Shown: piece by piece, positions 1 to 10,131 of the stretch
Layout of the letters: every line of letters starts with the position of its first letter
How positions within the stretch are numbered: the stretch's first letter is position 1
Source of the DNA: Streptococcus sp. DD12
GTDB lineage: Bacteria > Bacillota > Bacilli > Lactobacillales > Streptococcaceae
Length of the DNA stretch: 64,000 nucleotides
Reading direction: 5' to 3'
Assembly: GCF_001578885.1 (NCBI RefSeq)
Contig: NZ_KQ969496.1
Location: 1-64,000 of the forward strand
Notes under the pieces: model-generated
The model's database searches: none
What the model saw: only the letters and a program-made list of their open reading frames with translations
Told to the model about the DNA's origin: nothing
Program-made: the position numbers and the translations under genes

Positions 1-14
1 ATAATTTAATATTT

Positions 15-95
15 GGAAGGGTAGCGAAGTGGCTAAACGCGGCGGACTGTAAATCCGCTCCTTCGGGTTCGGGGGTTCGAATCCCTCCCCTTCCA
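15..95 (+). tRNA. tRNA-Tyr (anticodon GTA)
   Basis: A complete cloverleaf with a long variable arm, as expected for a class II tRNA-Tyr. The 7-bp acceptor stem (15-21 with 88-94) is followed by discriminator A95. The anticodon GTA is at 49-51. CCA is not encoded. It is the first of five closely packed tRNAs. Confidence 0.95.
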
Positions 96-99
96 TAAT

Positions 100-170
100 A
101 CGGGCATAGTTTAAAGGTAGAACTAAGGTCTCCAAAACCTTCAGTGTGGGTTCAATTCCTACTGCCCGTG
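100..170 (+). tRNA. tRNA-Trp (anticodon CCA)
   Basis: Cloverleaf with acceptor stem 100-106 paired to 163-169, discriminator G170 and anticodon CCA at 132-134. Only four bases separate it from tRNA-Tyr, so the tRNAs are processed from one transcript. Confidence 0.93.
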
Positions 171-183
171 TTAAACAATATAT

Positions 184-257
184 GGCGGGTGTGGTGAAGT
201 GGTTAACACACCAGATTGTGGCTCTGGCATGCGTGGGTTCGATCCCCATCACTCGCC
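184..257 (+). tRNA. tRNA-His (anticodon GTG)
   Basis: Cloverleaf with anticodon GTG at 218-220. The extra G at position -1 (G184), opposite C257, is the hallmark of tRNA-His. The acceptor stem is 185-191 with 250-256. Confidence 0.93.
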
Positions 258-267
258 TATTTATTAT

Positions 268-339
268 TGGGGTATAGCCAAGCGGTAAGGCAAGGGACTT
301 TGACTCCCTCATGCGTTGGTTCGAATCCAGCTACCCCAG
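268..339 (+). tRNA. tRNA-Gln (anticodon TTG)
   Basis: Cloverleaf with acceptor stem 268-274 paired to 332-338, discriminator G339 and anticodon TTG at 300-302. Confidence 0.93.
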
Positions 340-348
340 TTACACTTT

Positions 349-432
349 GCCGGCGTGGCGGAATTGGCAGACGCGCTGGACTCAAAATCCAGTGTCCGCA
401 AGGACGTGCCGGTTCGACCCCGGCCGCCGGTA
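349..432 (+). tRNA. tRNA-Leu (anticodon CAA)
   Basis: Class II tRNA with a long variable arm. The acceptor stem pairs 349-355 with 425-431 (last pair G-U), the discriminator is A432 and the anticodon is CAA at 383-385. It ends 52 bases before polC. Confidence 0.93.
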
Positions 433-484
433 TAGTGGAAGAATAGATAGTAATCTATTCTTTTTTTGTTTATAGGAGAAAATT

Positions 485-3400
485 ATGGCTGCTGATATGT
501 TACAACTTTACCAACAAATCGGTTTACCAAGTGATTTGAGAAGTAAAGAGAATTTCCAAAATGCAGAGATTTCTAAGGTTATTGTCCATAAAAAGAGTCG
601 ACATTGGGAATTTTTCTTTGATTTTCCGAATCTTTTAGATGCTGAAGAGTACCGAATCTTTCGTGGCCTCTTAGTAGAAACCTTTTCTCAATTGGGTATC
701 CAAACTTCAATCAGTTTTAACATTAGATCTTCTTATTCTGCACAAGATTCGGATGTTTTATTAGATTATGTAAAACTTTTTGTGAAAATGACATCAGAGT
801 TGCAACGCGTAGTTTCAGGAGATAATGGGGCTGACTCCATATCATGTCAAGAGAATTTAATTCAATTTCGTGTACCTGATTATGTGGATGATGGCTATTA
901 CTACAGGAAGTATCTTCCCTTAATAAATGATTTTTTGGTTGGCTGTGGTTTTCCAAAATGTGACATTGCTTTTGTTTTAAATCGAGAGTTGGGGGATGCT
1001 CAGCGTCAGATTGTCGAAGAGAGTAAACAAAAGCGGTTAAAAGAGGCGGAAGTGCTTGGGCAAGAGGCTATTTTGCAGTCCGAAAAACGCGAGAAGGTTG
1101 AAGAGGCAAGTGAGCCTAGACCAACCTTTACTTTTGAAAAGGTTGAGGAAAAGCGTTCTTCAGCTGGTTTGATGCAACAAACGGTTACCCCCATGGTTGA
1201 AATCACAGATGAAGAAAACCAAGTTGTTTTTGAAGGTCTAATCTTTGATTTTGAGGCACGCACCACGAGGACGGGTCGGATTATCTTAAGCTTTAAGATG
1301 ACGGACTATACTTCTAGTTTTACAATGCAGAGATGGGTACGTAATGAAGAAGAATTAAAGCGGTTTGATTTTATCAAAAAAGGGGCTTGGGTCCGCGTAC
1401 GGGGGAATATTGAGGATAACCGTTTTACGAGAAGTCTGGTAATGAATGTTCGTGATGCTGTTGCTGTTACTCATGATATGCGTAAGGATTTAATGCCTGA
1501 AGGTGAGAAGCGGGTAGAATTTCATGCTCACACGAATATGTCCGCCATGGATGCTATTCCTGAGGTTGAGGATTTGGTTAAACGTGCGGCTGACTGGGGG
1601 CATTCGGCTATTGCTATTACAGATCATGGGAATGTGCAAAGTTTTCCACATGGCTATCATGCTGGAAAGAAGAATGGTGTAAAAGTCATCTTTGGCTTGG
1701 AGGCCAATATTGTTGATGATCAGGTGATGATCGCCTATAACGCAAGTGACCGCTTGTTGGACGATGCCATTTATGTTGTGTTTGACGTTGAAACGACGGG
1801 ACTTTCAGCGGTGAATCACCAGTTGATTCAAATTGCTGCTTCAAAAATGCAAAAGGGTAATATTATTGATGAGTTTGATGTCTTCATCAATCCTGGTCAT
1901 CCTTTGAGCAAATTTACGACGGAGCTGACTGGAATTACGGACAATCACGTCAAGGATGCTCCGCCTATTGAGGAAACGCTCAAAGCCTTTCAAGAATTTT
2001 GTGACGGGGCCATTTTAGTTGCCCATAATGCTAGCTTTGACGTTGGTTTTATGAATGCCAACTATGAACGTTACGGTTTGCCAACCATTACACAACCAGT
2101 CATTGATACGATTGAACTGGCAAGAAATTTGTATCCTGAATATAAGAGGCATGGTTTGGGACCACTGACCAAACGTTTTGGAGTTGCACTGGAACACCAT
2201 CATATGGCGAATTTTGACGCGGAGGCAACGGGACGTCTGCTGTTTATCTTCTTGAAAGAGGCCAAGGAAAAGCACAAGGTCATCAATTTGAATCAGTTGA
2301 ATTTTGATCTAATTCGAGAGGACTCCTACCAAAAGGCCAAGCCTTATCACACGACAATCTATGTGCAAACGCAAGAAGGATTAATCAACATGTTCAAGTT
2401 GGTTAGTTTGTCTAATGTGACTTACTTTTCTGGGATTCCTCGTATTCCACGGTCTGTTTTGGATGCGCATCGCGAAGGGCTTTTGTTGGGGACGGCTTGT
2501 TCAGATGGTGAAGTTTTTGATACCTTGCTGCTTAAGGGCTTTGATGCAGCGGTGGAAGTTGCCCGTTATTATGACTTTATCGAGGTCATGCCACCTGCCT
2601 TGTACAGACCTTTGCTGGCTCAAGATATGTTTGAGGATGAAAAAGGGATTGAAAAAACGATCCAAGATCTTGTCGCTATCGGGCAAAGCTTGGATAAGCC
2701 TGTTTTGGCAACGGGGAATGTGCATTATTTGGACCCTGAAGATGCCATTTATCGCGAGATTATTGTCAGAAGTTTAGGGCAAGGGGCCCCTATCAACCGT
2801 CCAATCGGAAAAGGCGATGGGGCGCAACCGGCTCCCCTTCCTGAGGCTCATTTTCGAACGACAAATGAGATGTTAGATGATTTTGCCTTTTTGGGAGAAG
2901 CCGAAGCCAGACGTTTGGTTATTACAGAGCCAAATGCGCTAGCTGAGCGTTTTGATGCCATTGAGGTTGTTAAGAAGGACTTGTATACACCTTTTATCGA
3001 GCGGGCTGAAGAACAAGTCGCTGAGATGACCTACGCCAAAGCTTTTGAGCTCTACGGCAATCCTCTGCCAGACATTATTGACCGCCGGATTGAAAAAGAA
3101 TTAACTTCGATTTTGGGGAATGGCTTTGCGGTGATTTACCTGGCGTCCCAGATGTTGGTGAATCGTTCCAATGCCAGGGGTTACCTGGTGGGGTCACGGG
3201 GGTCTGTTGGGTCTAGTTTTGTGGCGACCATGATTGGCATCACGGAAGTTAATCCTATGCCTCCTCATTATGTCTGTCCCCAGTGTCGTACGTCTGAATT
3301 TATCACGGATGGGTCGGTAGGTTCTGGCTATGATTTGCCCAATAAGGACTGTCCGAAGTGTGGGACAACTTTTCGAAAAGATGGACAAGACATTCCTTTT

Positions 3401-4891
3401 GAGACCTTCCTAGGTTTTGATGGGGACAAGGTCCCTGATATTGACTTGAACTTCTCGGGTGATGACCAGCCTTTGGCCCATCTGGATGTTCGTGATATTT
3501 TTGGGGAAGATTACGCTTTTCGTGCTGGGACGGTATCGACGGTTGCGGATCGGACAGCCTATGGCTTTGTCAAAGGTTACGAACGTGACTTCCAAAAGGA
3601 TTATAATGATGCTGAAGTTGATCGTTTGGCCATGGGAGCTGCTGGGGTTAAACGGAGTACAGGGCAACACCCGGGGGGGATTGTTGTTATTCCTGACTAT
3701 ATGAATGTGTATGATTTTACACCGATTCAGTACCCAGCAGATGACCTTGAGGCAAGTTGGCGAACGACCCACTTTAATTTCCATGATATCGACGAGAATG
3801 TTTTAAAGCTTGATATTTTGGGGCATGATGATCCGACGATGGTACGCAAGTTGCAGGATTTGTCTGGAATTGACCCTAAGGATATTCCAGCAGATGACCC
3901 AGGTGTGATGGCGCTCTTTTCAGGAACTGACATTTTGGGCGTTACGGCTGAACAAATAGGAACACCGACGGGGATGCTTGGAATCCCTGAATTTGGGACC
4001 AATTTTGTTCGTGGCATGGTTGAAGAAACGCATCCGACGACATTTGCGGAATTGCTTCAGCTGTCTGGTTTATCGCACGGGACCGATGTGTGGTTAGGCA
4101 ATGCTCAAGACCTGATTAAGGAAGGGATTGCTGACTTGTCTACGGTTATTGGTTGTCGGGATGATATCATGGTCTATCTGATGCACCGTGGCCTAGAACC
4201 TAAAATGGCCTTTACCATTATGGAACGCGTGCGTAAGGGCATGTGGTTGAAGATTTCTGAGGATGAGCGTAATGGCTATATTCAGGCCATGCGTGAAAAC
4301 AATGTTCCGGATTGGTATATCGAATCCTGTGGAAAAATCAAGTACATGTTCCCTAAGGCCCATGCGGCAGCCTATGTTTTGATGGCACTGCGGGTGGCTT
4401 ATTTCAAAGTGCATTATCCCATTTATTATTATTGCGCCTATTTTTCCATCCGTGCTAAGGCTTTTGATATCAAGACCATGAGTGCTGGTCTTGTAGCGGT
4501 CAAGGAGCGGTTGAAGGAAATTGCCCTCAAACAAAAGAATAACGAAGCTTCTAACGTGGAAAAAGATTTGTACACCACTTTGGAAATCGTTAATGAAATG
4601 CTTGAGCGTGGCTTTTCTTTCGGTCAGTTAGACCTCTATAAGAGTGACGCCACCGAGTTTCTAATTGATGGCGACACCTTGATTCCGCCATTTGTGGCCT
4701 TGGACGGTCTCGGAGAAAACGTAGCTAAACAGCTGATAAGGGCTCGTGAAGAAGGTGAGTTTTTGTCTAAAACAGAGCTCCGTAAGCGTGGTGGTCTATC
4801 TCAAACTTTGGTTGATAAAATGGATGAGATGGGGATATTAGGTGGCTTGCCTGAAGATAACCAGTTGAGTTTATTTGAGGACCTTTTTTAG
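485..4891 (+). CDS. polC: DNA polymerase III PolC, alpha subunit (Gram-positive type)
   Basis: Replicative polymerase of low-GC Gram-positives, carrying its own 3'-5' proofreading exonuclease; it acts at the fork with the sliding clamp. The 1468-residue length is normal. In order there is an N-terminal region, an OB-fold part, a PHP domain starting with VEFHAHTN near residue 345, a DEDD exonuclease inserted in the PHP domain (VFDVETTGL near 433), a four-cysteine zinc module (CPQC...CPKC near 930-960) and the catalytic DID pair in PDIDLNFSG near residue 985. The C-terminal QLSLF is a typical clamp-binding peptide. A clear AGGAGA Shine-Dalgarno precedes ATG485. It follows the tRNA cluster and ends at a shared terminator with def. 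Confidence 0.97.
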   Translation: MAADMLQLYQQIGLPSDLRSKENFQNAEISKVIVHKKSRHWEFFFDFPNLLDAEEYRIFRGLLVETFSQLGIQTSISFNIRSSYSAQDSDVLLDYVKLFVKMTSELQRVVSGDNGADSISCQENLIQFRVPDYVDDGYYYRKYLPLINDFLVGCGFPKCDIAFVLNRELGDAQRQIVEESKQKRLKEAEVLGQEAILQSEKREKVEEASEPRPTFTFEKVEEKRSSAGLMQQTVTPMVEITDEENQVVFEGLIFDFEARTTRTGRIILSFKMTDYTSSFTMQRWVRNEEELKRFDFIKKGAWVRVRGNIEDNRFTRSLVMNVRDAVAVTHDMRKDLMPEGEKRVEFHAHTNMSAMDAIPEVEDLVKRAADWGHSAIAITDHGNVQSFPHGYHAGKKNGVKVIFGLEANIVDDQVMIAYNASDRLLDDAIYVVFDVETTGLSAVNHQLIQIAASKMQKGNIIDEFDVFINPGHPLSKFTTELTGITDNHVKDAPPIEETLKAFQEFCDGAILVAHNASFDVGFMNANYERYGLPTITQPVIDTIELARNLYPEYKRHGLGPLTKRFGVALEHHHMANFDAEATGRLLFIFLKEAKEKHKVINLNQLNFDLIREDSYQKAKPYHTTIYVQTQEGLINMFKLVSLSNVTYFSGIPRIPRSVLDAHREGLLLGTACSDGEVFDTLLLKGFDAAVEVARYYDFIEVMPPALYRPLLAQDMFEDEKGIEKTIQDLVAIGQSLDKPVLATGNVHYLDPEDAIYREIIVRSLGQGAPINRPIGKGDGAQPAPLPEAHFRTTNEMLDDFAFLGEAEARRLVITEPNALAERFDAIEVVKKDLYTPFIERAEEQVAEMTYAKAFELYGNPLPDIIDRRIEKELTSILGNGFAVIYLASQMLVNRSNARGYLVGSRGSVGSSFVATMIGITEVNPMPPHYVCPQCRTSEFITDGSVGSGYDLPNKDCPKCGTTFRKDGQDIPFETFLGFDGDKVPDIDLNFSGDDQPLAHLDVRDIFGEDYAFRAGTVSTVADRTAYGFVKGYERDFQKDYNDAEVDRLAMGAAGVKRSTGQHPGGIVVIPDYMNVYDFTPIQYPADDLEASWRTTHFNFHDIDENVLKLDILGHDDPTMVRKLQDLSGIDPKDIPADDPGVMALFSGTDILGVTAEQIGTPTGMLGIPEFGTNFVRGMVEETHPTTFAELLQLSGLSHGTDVWLGNAQDLIKEGIADLSTVIGCRDDIMVYLMHRGLEPKMAFTIMERVRKGMWLKISEDERNGYIQAMRENNVPDWYIESCGKIKYMFPKAHAAAYVLMALRVAYFKVHYPIYYYCAYFSIRAKAFDIKTMSAGLVAVKERLKEIALKQKNNEASNVEKDLYTTLEIVNEMLERGFSFGQLDLYKSDATEFLIDGDTLIPPFVALDGLGENVAKQLIRAREEGEFLSKTELRKRGGLSQTLVDKMDEMGILGGLPEDNQLSLFEDLF

Positions 4892-4949
4892 GGAAATAGT
4901 AAGCAGTTATGTGAAAATTATCTGTGCGTGCTGATATTTAGAGCATGCT

Positions 4950-4982
4950 AAAAGCGTCTAGGAATCTTCCTAGACGCTTTTA
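4950..4982. terminator. Bidirectional terminator between polC and def
   Basis: A perfect 14-bp stem with a short loop. It is preceded by an A-run and followed by a T-run, so it can end transcription from either strand. It lies between the convergent polC and def genes. Confidence 0.85.
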
Positions 4983-4984
4983 AG

Positions 4985-5599
4985 TTATTCGATGATGAGT
5001 AAGCCATCAACTTGTTTGAAGGGCTCATCAGCGTTAATGTGGTCGTAAAACATGATGCCATTGGTATGATCGATTTCATGCTGAACAACAATGGCGTTGT
5101 ATCCTTTAAATTTAGCCCGTTGTTTGTTGCCATCTTTGTCAAAATAGTCAACCGTCACCCGTGCATGGCGGATGACATAACCGGGCACCTCACGGTCAAC
5201 AGAGAGACAGCCCTCGCCGTCAGCTAAGGCAGCATCCTGAACCGAATGGGCGACAACACGTGGGTTGTACATGACTTCTGCCAGACTGTAGGCTTCTTTT
5301 GGTGGGTTTCCATCCTTGTCTTCTGGGTTTGGAACCAAAGTAGCGATAATACGCTTAGAGATGTCCAGTTGGGGAGCTGCTAAGCCAACACCGCCACGGA
5401 GACCTAATTTTTCAGCCATAATGGGGTCCTGAGAATTGCGCAAGAATTGCATCATCTTCTCTCCCAAAATGATATCCTCGTCTGATAAAGGAAAGGTAAC
5501 GTCTGCTGCAACCTCGCGTAAGGTGGGGTTGCCTTCGCGAATGATATCAGACATATCAATAACATGGGCTGCTTGGGTCAGTTTGGATTGTTTAGACAT
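4985..5599 (-). CDS. def: Peptide deformylase
   Basis: Removes the formyl group from the N-terminal methionine of new proteins. At 204 residues it is the long type 2 form usual in Firmicutes. All three metal-site motifs are visible: GVGLAAPQ (residues 70-77), EGCLS with metal ligand Cys131, and QHEIDH with His174, Glu175 and His178. GGAGGAG lies just upstream of the ATG on the minus strand. It is a single gene transcribed towards polC. Confidence 0.96.
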   Translation of the reverse strand: MSKQSKLTQAAHVIDMSDIIREGNPTLREVAADVTFPLSDEDIILGEKMMQFLRNSQDPIMAEKLGLRGGVGLAAPQLDISKRIIATLVPNPEDKDGNPPKEAYSLAEVMYNPRVVAHSVQDAALADGEGCLSVDREVPGYVIRHARVTVDYFDKDGNKQRAKFKGYNAIVVQHEIDHTNGIMFYDHINADEPFKQVDGLLIIE

Positions 5600-5711
5600 G
5601 TGCTCCTCCTCAGTTTTGTCTGACTTCTACTATATCACAAAGGCTAGTGAAAATCCAAGGAAGGCCCTTATTTTCTGTTTGCTGGTCTCAGCTGAAAAAG
5701 CCTAGTGATTC

Positions 5712-5740
5712 TTGACAAGCTTTTGGGAGTTTGCTACAAT
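5712..5740 (+). promoter_or_regulatory. Sigma-A promoter of rpsO
   Basis: TTGACA at 5712-5717 and TACAAT at 5735-5740, separated by 17 bases. This gives a leader of about 80 bases before rpsO that contains a small GGTT/AACC hairpin around 5772-5792. In several bacteria S15 represses its own mRNA through such a leader; that role here is inference. Confidence 0.8.
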
Positions 5741-5824
5741 GTATAAGTCTGATGACAACTACTTTTTCTTGGTTGTGGGCAAGCCAACCCGCCACTCGGA
5801 TAAAGCAAAAAAAGGAGAAAAATT

Positions 5825-6094
5825 ATGGCAATCTCAAAAGAGAAAAAGAACGAAATCATTGCAAAATATGCTCGTCACGAAGGTGATACAGGTTCTGTTG
5901 AAGTACAAGTTGCTGTTTTGACTTGGGAAATCAACCACCTCAACGAACACATCAAACAACACCAAAAAGACCATGCAACTTACCGTGGATTGATGAAAAA
6001 AATCGGTCACCGTCGTAACTTGTTGGCTTACCTTCGTCGTACAGACGTTAACCGCTACCGTGATTTGATCAGCTCACTTGGTCTGCGTCGTTAA
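5825..6094 (+). CDS. rpsO: 30S ribosomal protein S15
   Basis: Binds the central domain of 16S rRNA early in small-subunit assembly. The 89-residue length and the sequence (starting [11 protein letters not shown], with the HxxDHxTxRGL and HRRNLLAYL motifs) are standard. AAAGGAG precedes the ATG. It is monocistronic, with its own promoter and a strong terminator, and precedes pnp as in many bacteria. Confidence 0.98.
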   Translation: MAISKEKKNEIIAKYARHEGDTGSVEVQVAVLTWEINHLNEHIKQHQKDHATYRGLMKKIGHRRNLLAYLRRTDVNRYRDLISSLGLRR

Positions 6095-6104
6095 TCGTCA
6101 CTGG

Positions 6105-6128
6105 AAAACACCCTCTGGGGTGTTTTTT
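6105..6128 (+). terminator. rpsO terminator
   Basis: Nine-bp stem AAAACACCC/GGGTGTTTT with a four-base loop, followed by seven T. Confidence 0.9.
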
Positions 6129-6363
6129 TGTTTGACAGCTAATCTTTATGAAAGCATGCCCTGCAAGCTATCAAGGATTTTTCACTGAGAACCTGTATGC
6201 GGTTACTTATTTATGGTACAATGGTAGGGTAGCTAGATGCCCTGAGGTTTAGATTTTAAGGGATTTATGCTAGAATAGACCCTATAGGAAAATTGTTTTA
6301 AAGTCTTTTTCAGATTTTCGGTGAACGACTGTGAAAAATTCGGAAATGGCAGAGGCAAGTCAT

Positions 6364-8489
6364 ATGGCAAAGGAATGTTTTGAATTTCAGTTAGCAGGAA
6401 AAACGCTCGAGGTTGAAACAGGAGAGCTGGCTAGACAAGCCAATGGCGCTTGTTTGGTAAGGTGTGGAGGGACCGCAGTCCTAAGTGTGGCAGTTATGTC
6501 TGATGTAGACAGCCAGCAGGACTTTTTCCCTTTGCAGGTGCTATATGAAGAGCGTGCTTATGCGGCAGGGAAAATCCCTGGCGGTTTTAAAAAGCGAGAG
6601 GGGCGTCCTTCTTTGGAGGCCACTCTGGCGGCGCGTATGATTGATCGGACCTTGCGCCCTCTGTTTCCGAAAGAGTTACACCGTGAGGTACAAATTGTTA
6701 ACACAGTCCTGTCTTATGATGCATCGGTAAGTCCTAGTCTTTTAGCCCTTTTGGGGTCTTCCTTAGCTTTGACCTTATCAGATATACCATTTGAAGGGCC
6801 GGTAGCAGCGACCAGGCTGGCTTATGATGCTGAAAGCGGACTGTCTAATGATTGGTCTCATCAGTTATCAGAAATATCTAGCTTGGACTTGACTTTGGCT
6901 GGAACAGCGAGCTCTTTGACTATGCTAGAAGGGTCTGCTAAGGAAGTGGCAGAGGAGCTTGTCGGTGATGCTTTTTCTATCGGTCATGAGGTCATTAAGG
7001 CATTAGTGGCTTTTCAAAAACAGATTCAGTTAGCCTGTGGCAAGGAAAAGTGTTCGCTAGAAAGCAGCGATGTAACAGCTAGTCAATTAGAATCTTGGCT
7101 GACTCAGGAGGCATTTGACACATTAGTTGACCTGTTAAGGCGTATTCCCTTGCAGGCTGCGAAACTAGACTTGGATAAGTTAGAGCAGGTGCTTTTAGAT
7201 CGCTTGGCGGAGACAGAGCTAACTTGGACGCAGGAGGATTTCCAAAAGCTTTTTCAAGCTCTAGTGGCCAAGGCGACCCGTCGCCTGATTGTTGACGAGG
7301 GCTTGCGGCCTGACCGTCGGGGGCTTAAAGAGATACGTCCTCTAGACGTTCAGATAGATAAGCTTCCTAGTGTGCACGGCTCAGGTTTATTTACACGGGG
7401 GCAGACCCAGGTCTTATCTAGTCTGACTTTGGCACCGATGTCTGAGGCTCCCTTGGTCGATGGCTTAGCTCCCGCTTTTCATCAGCGGTTCACGCATCAT
7501 TACAACTTTCCAGCTTACTCTGTCGGGGAAACGGGGCGCTATGGAGCGCCAGGAAGACGTGAACTCGGTCATGGGGCTCTTGGCGAGCGTGCTTTGGCTG
7601 AGGTATTACCCTCTCTGGAAGATTTTCCCTATGCTATCCGTTTGGTTGCTGAGGTATTGGAGTCTAACGGCTCAAGTTCACAGGCGGCCATTTGTGCAGG
7701 GAGTTTGGCTTTGATGGCCGGAGGAGTTCCCATATCGGCTCCAGTTGCTGGCATCGCCATGGGACTGGTAGTAGAGGGGGATAAGCAGGTTATCTTGACG
7801 GATATCCAGGGGGCAGAAGACCACTTTGGTGATATGGATTTTAAGGTGGCAGGAACACAGTCAGGGATTACAGCCTTGCAAATGGATATTAAGGTTTCTG
7901 GCCTTTCGGTTGAACTTTTGACCCAAGCTTTGGCCCAGGCCAAACAAGCACGTTTGGAGATCTTAGCCACTATGGCTGAGACGATTGCTCAGCCGCGTCC
8001 TAGTTTGGCTGCAACGGCTCCTAGGATTGCCCGACTAGTTATTCCAGTAGAAAAATTAAACGCGTTATTGGAAAAGGTGGGGAAACCATTGATCGCATTA
8101 TTGCCCAAACGGGTGTTGCGATAACTATTGAAGATGACGGACAGACTTTTGTCTATGGACCAGATGACCAGGCTAACCAAAAAGCGGTTGCTTTGATTAC
8201 CGGTCTTGTACGAGAGGCTGTTATTGGTGAGATTTATGAAGAGGCAGAGGTGACAAAACTGACGAAATATGGTGCTTTTGTCCGACTTTTTGGACAGACA
8301 GAGGCATTTTTACATATTTCGCAGGTCGCTTGGGAACGTACCGATCGTATGGAAGACGTTGTCAGTGTCGGAGATCGTGTGCGCGTGATATTGCAAAATA
8401 AAGATGATAAGGGACGGCTCAATGTGTCGATGAAAGCACTATTGCCTAAACCTGAAAGAAAACATAGCGAGGATGAACAGCATGCCTAA
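6364..8489 (+). pseudogene. pnp: Polynucleotide phosphorylase, broken by a frameshift before the KH domain
   Basis: PNPase is a trimeric phosphorolytic 3'-5' exoribonuclease. The likely start is ATG6364 (MAKECFEF matches the family start) after AGAGG; an upstream GTG at 6331 is less likely. The first frame encodes both RNase PH-like domains with intact motifs (FTRGQTQ, GETGRYGAPGRRE, and the metal-site stretch EDHFGDMDFKVAG). At 8051-8061 the frame is lost. Adding one A to the A5 run at 8051-8055 would restore the KH core V-I-G-K-G-G followed by the S1 domain, which continues in the other frame to 8489. As written the first frame stops at 8124 with 22 unrelated residues. The rest of the protein looks selected, so this is a recent mutation, a sequencing error, or recoding. 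The end overlaps the next gene. Confidence 0.88.
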
Positions 8490-9234
8490 GCAATTATCAG
8501 ATGAACTTGACCAAAGTTTGCGTGCATTTATTGAACAACCGGACCACTTTTTAAAGGGGCTCCAACTCATGTATGCATTGCATAACTATCCGGTTTTGGC
8601 GTCAAGTGTGCCCTATATCGTAGACGTCAGCGGGGAGATGGTGATTCCTGTCTTTACGAATGAAAAAGATTTGAAGGCCTTTAAGGCAGAAAATGAAGAC
8701 GCTCAAAAACAAACCTGGGTGAAACGCCCAACCTTGAAAGTCTTAGAAGATGCGGTCTTAAACGGTATTTCGGGGCTTGCCTATAACCTTAAATCCAAAG
8801 GGGACACGGGGAACTCGACGCTCTTTCGCAACAATGACATGTTGCAATTTATGAAGAATTACACCAAAATTTTAAACCCACTTTTAAGTACGGAAAATCA
8901 GAAAGCTGACCTCTTAGAGAAAGTTTATCTGGTACCTGCCATTATCAATCTGCTAGATGAAGGGCGCTATACGCAGACCTTCCCCACATTGGCGGACCCG
9001 CATGGCAATCGCTTTATTCCAATTTTCACCAATGTAGCTAGTTTGGCCAAATGGTATGAAAATCAAGAATTTGGAACCCCTTTTCGGATGGAACAGGGAA
9101 CGATTCTTGCTTGGAATTTGGATGAGATTTACCACCCGCCAGCTGAGGAGTCTGAGATTGATGACACAACAGGTGTAGTCGTCAATCCTTTTGATGAACA
9201 ACAAGTTCTGATTGAATGGTCAAATTTAGACTGA
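8482..9234 (+). CDS. SseB N-terminal domain family protein
   Basis: About 250 residues with two related halves, each with a hydrophobic strand then a VPxFTNxxxLxxF/W pattern (VIPVFTNEKDLKAF and FIPIFTNVASLAKW), typical of the SseB family, whose biochemical role is unclear. I prefer ATG8482 because GCGAGG lies nine bases upstream; the in-frame ATG8473 sits directly on that motif. It overlaps the pnp reading frame by eight bases and is followed by cysE, the same order as in other streptococci, so pnp-sseB-cysE is probably one operon. Confidence 0.7.
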   Translation: MPKQLSDELDQSLRAFIEQPDHFLKGLQLMYALHNYPVLASSVPYIVDVSGEMVIPVFTNEKDLKAFKAENEDAQKQTWVKRPTLKVLEDAVLNGISGLAYNLKSKGDTGNSTLFRNNDMLQFMKNYTKILNPLLSTENQKADLLEKVYLVPAIINLLDEGRYTQTFPTLADPHGNRFIPIFTNVASLAKWYENQEFGTPFRMEQGTILAWNLDEIYHPPAEESEIDDTTGVVVNPFDEQQVLIEWSNLD

Positions 9235-9269
9235 GCTGATAGAGGGCGATAAGAAACGGAGGCGTATGT

Positions 9270-9887
9270 ATGGGATGGTGGAGAGAAACCATCAATATTG
9301 TAAAAGAAAATGATCCGGCGGCACGGACGTCTCTGGAAGTGCTTTTGACCTATCCAGGTGTCAAAGCGCTAGCTGCGCATCGCTTATCCCATTTTCTGTG
9401 GCGACATGGCTTTAAGCTCCTAGCACGGATGCATAGCCAGTTTTGGCGTTTTTTGACACAAATCGAGATTCACCCAGGAGCGCAGATCGCTCCTGGTGTC
9501 TTTATTGACCATGGGGCTGGGCTAGTGATTGGGGAAACGGCCATCGTGGAACGAGGGGTCTTGCTCTATCATGGGGTAACCTTGGGAGGAACTGGAAAAG
9601 ATACCGGGAAACGCCATCCGACTGTTCGTCAGGGCGCTCTGATTTCTGCCCATTCTCAGATTATCGGCCCGATTGAAATTGGCGAGCAAGCCAAGGTAGG
9701 AGCTGGCGCTGTGGTTGTTGCGGATGTGCCTAGTGACGTGACAGTTGTTGGTATTCCGGCAAAAATTGTTCGTGTCCATGGCAAAAAAGATGAACCTGTG
9801 ATTCATGAAGAAGAAGAAAAGCGGGCTTATTACATGAGCAAACTGGAAAAAGCGCGTGAAGCAAGTCACTATTCGTCGAGTTTGTAG
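9270..9887 (+). CDS. cysE: Serine O-acetyltransferase
   Basis: Acetylates L-serine with acetyl-CoA, the first committed step of cysteine synthesis. At 205 residues it is the short Firmicutes form. The left-handed beta-helix is visible from about residue 65, with the family motifs IEIHPGAQIAPGVFIDHG and VLLYHGVTLGGTGK. GGAGGCG lies upstream of the ATG. It sits in the run pnp-sseB-cysE-small protein-cysS, which links cysteine synthesis to cysteinyl-tRNA charging. Confidence 0.95.
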   Translation: MGWWRETINIVKENDPAARTSLEVLLTYPGVKALAAHRLSHFLWRHGFKLLARMHSQFWRFLTQIEIHPGAQIAPGVFIDHGAGLVIGETAIVERGVLLYHGVTLGGTGKDTGKRHPTVRQGALISAHSQIIGPIEIGEQAKVGAGAVVVADVPSDVTVVGIPAKIVRVHGKKDEPVIHEEEEKRAYYMSKLEKAREASHYSSSL

Positions 9888-9898
9888 GAGGCGACCGA

Positions 9899-10081
9899 AT
9901 GAACAAAAAAAATCAATACTGGTTGAGTCTGATCATAGGCGTCTTTTTATTCCTCTATAGCCTTTTTCGGCTAGGGGCTACTATTTATCGGTCGGAGTTT
10001 CTTTTTAGTGTGCTATGGCTGATTTTTGGACTGGCAAATGCTTACAACGTCTATCGCATCTGGAAAACAAGACTTAAGTGA
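9899..10081 (+). CDS. Small two-helix membrane protein
   Basis: Sixty residues with two hydrophobic stretches (about 8-24 and 35-50) and a basic C-terminus (WKTRLK). AGGAGGCG precedes the ATG, and the gene starts 11 bases after cysE, so it is translated as part of the cysE-cysS operon. I do not recognise a family. Small membrane proteins at this position also occur in related streptococci. Confidence 0.7.
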   Translation: MNKKNQYWLSLIIGVFLFLYSLFRLGATIYRSEFLFSVLWLIFGLANAYNVYRIWKTRLK

Positions 10082-10131
10082 GGAAAGAGAAAGGATGAGG
10101 GCTTGCCTGGGCAAGTTCTGGTGGTGTCGGT

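Noticed and set aside
216-446. A 76-codon ORF across the tRNA cluster
   Set aside because: It runs through tRNA-His, tRNA-Gln and tRNA-Leu, which are clearly folded RNA genes.
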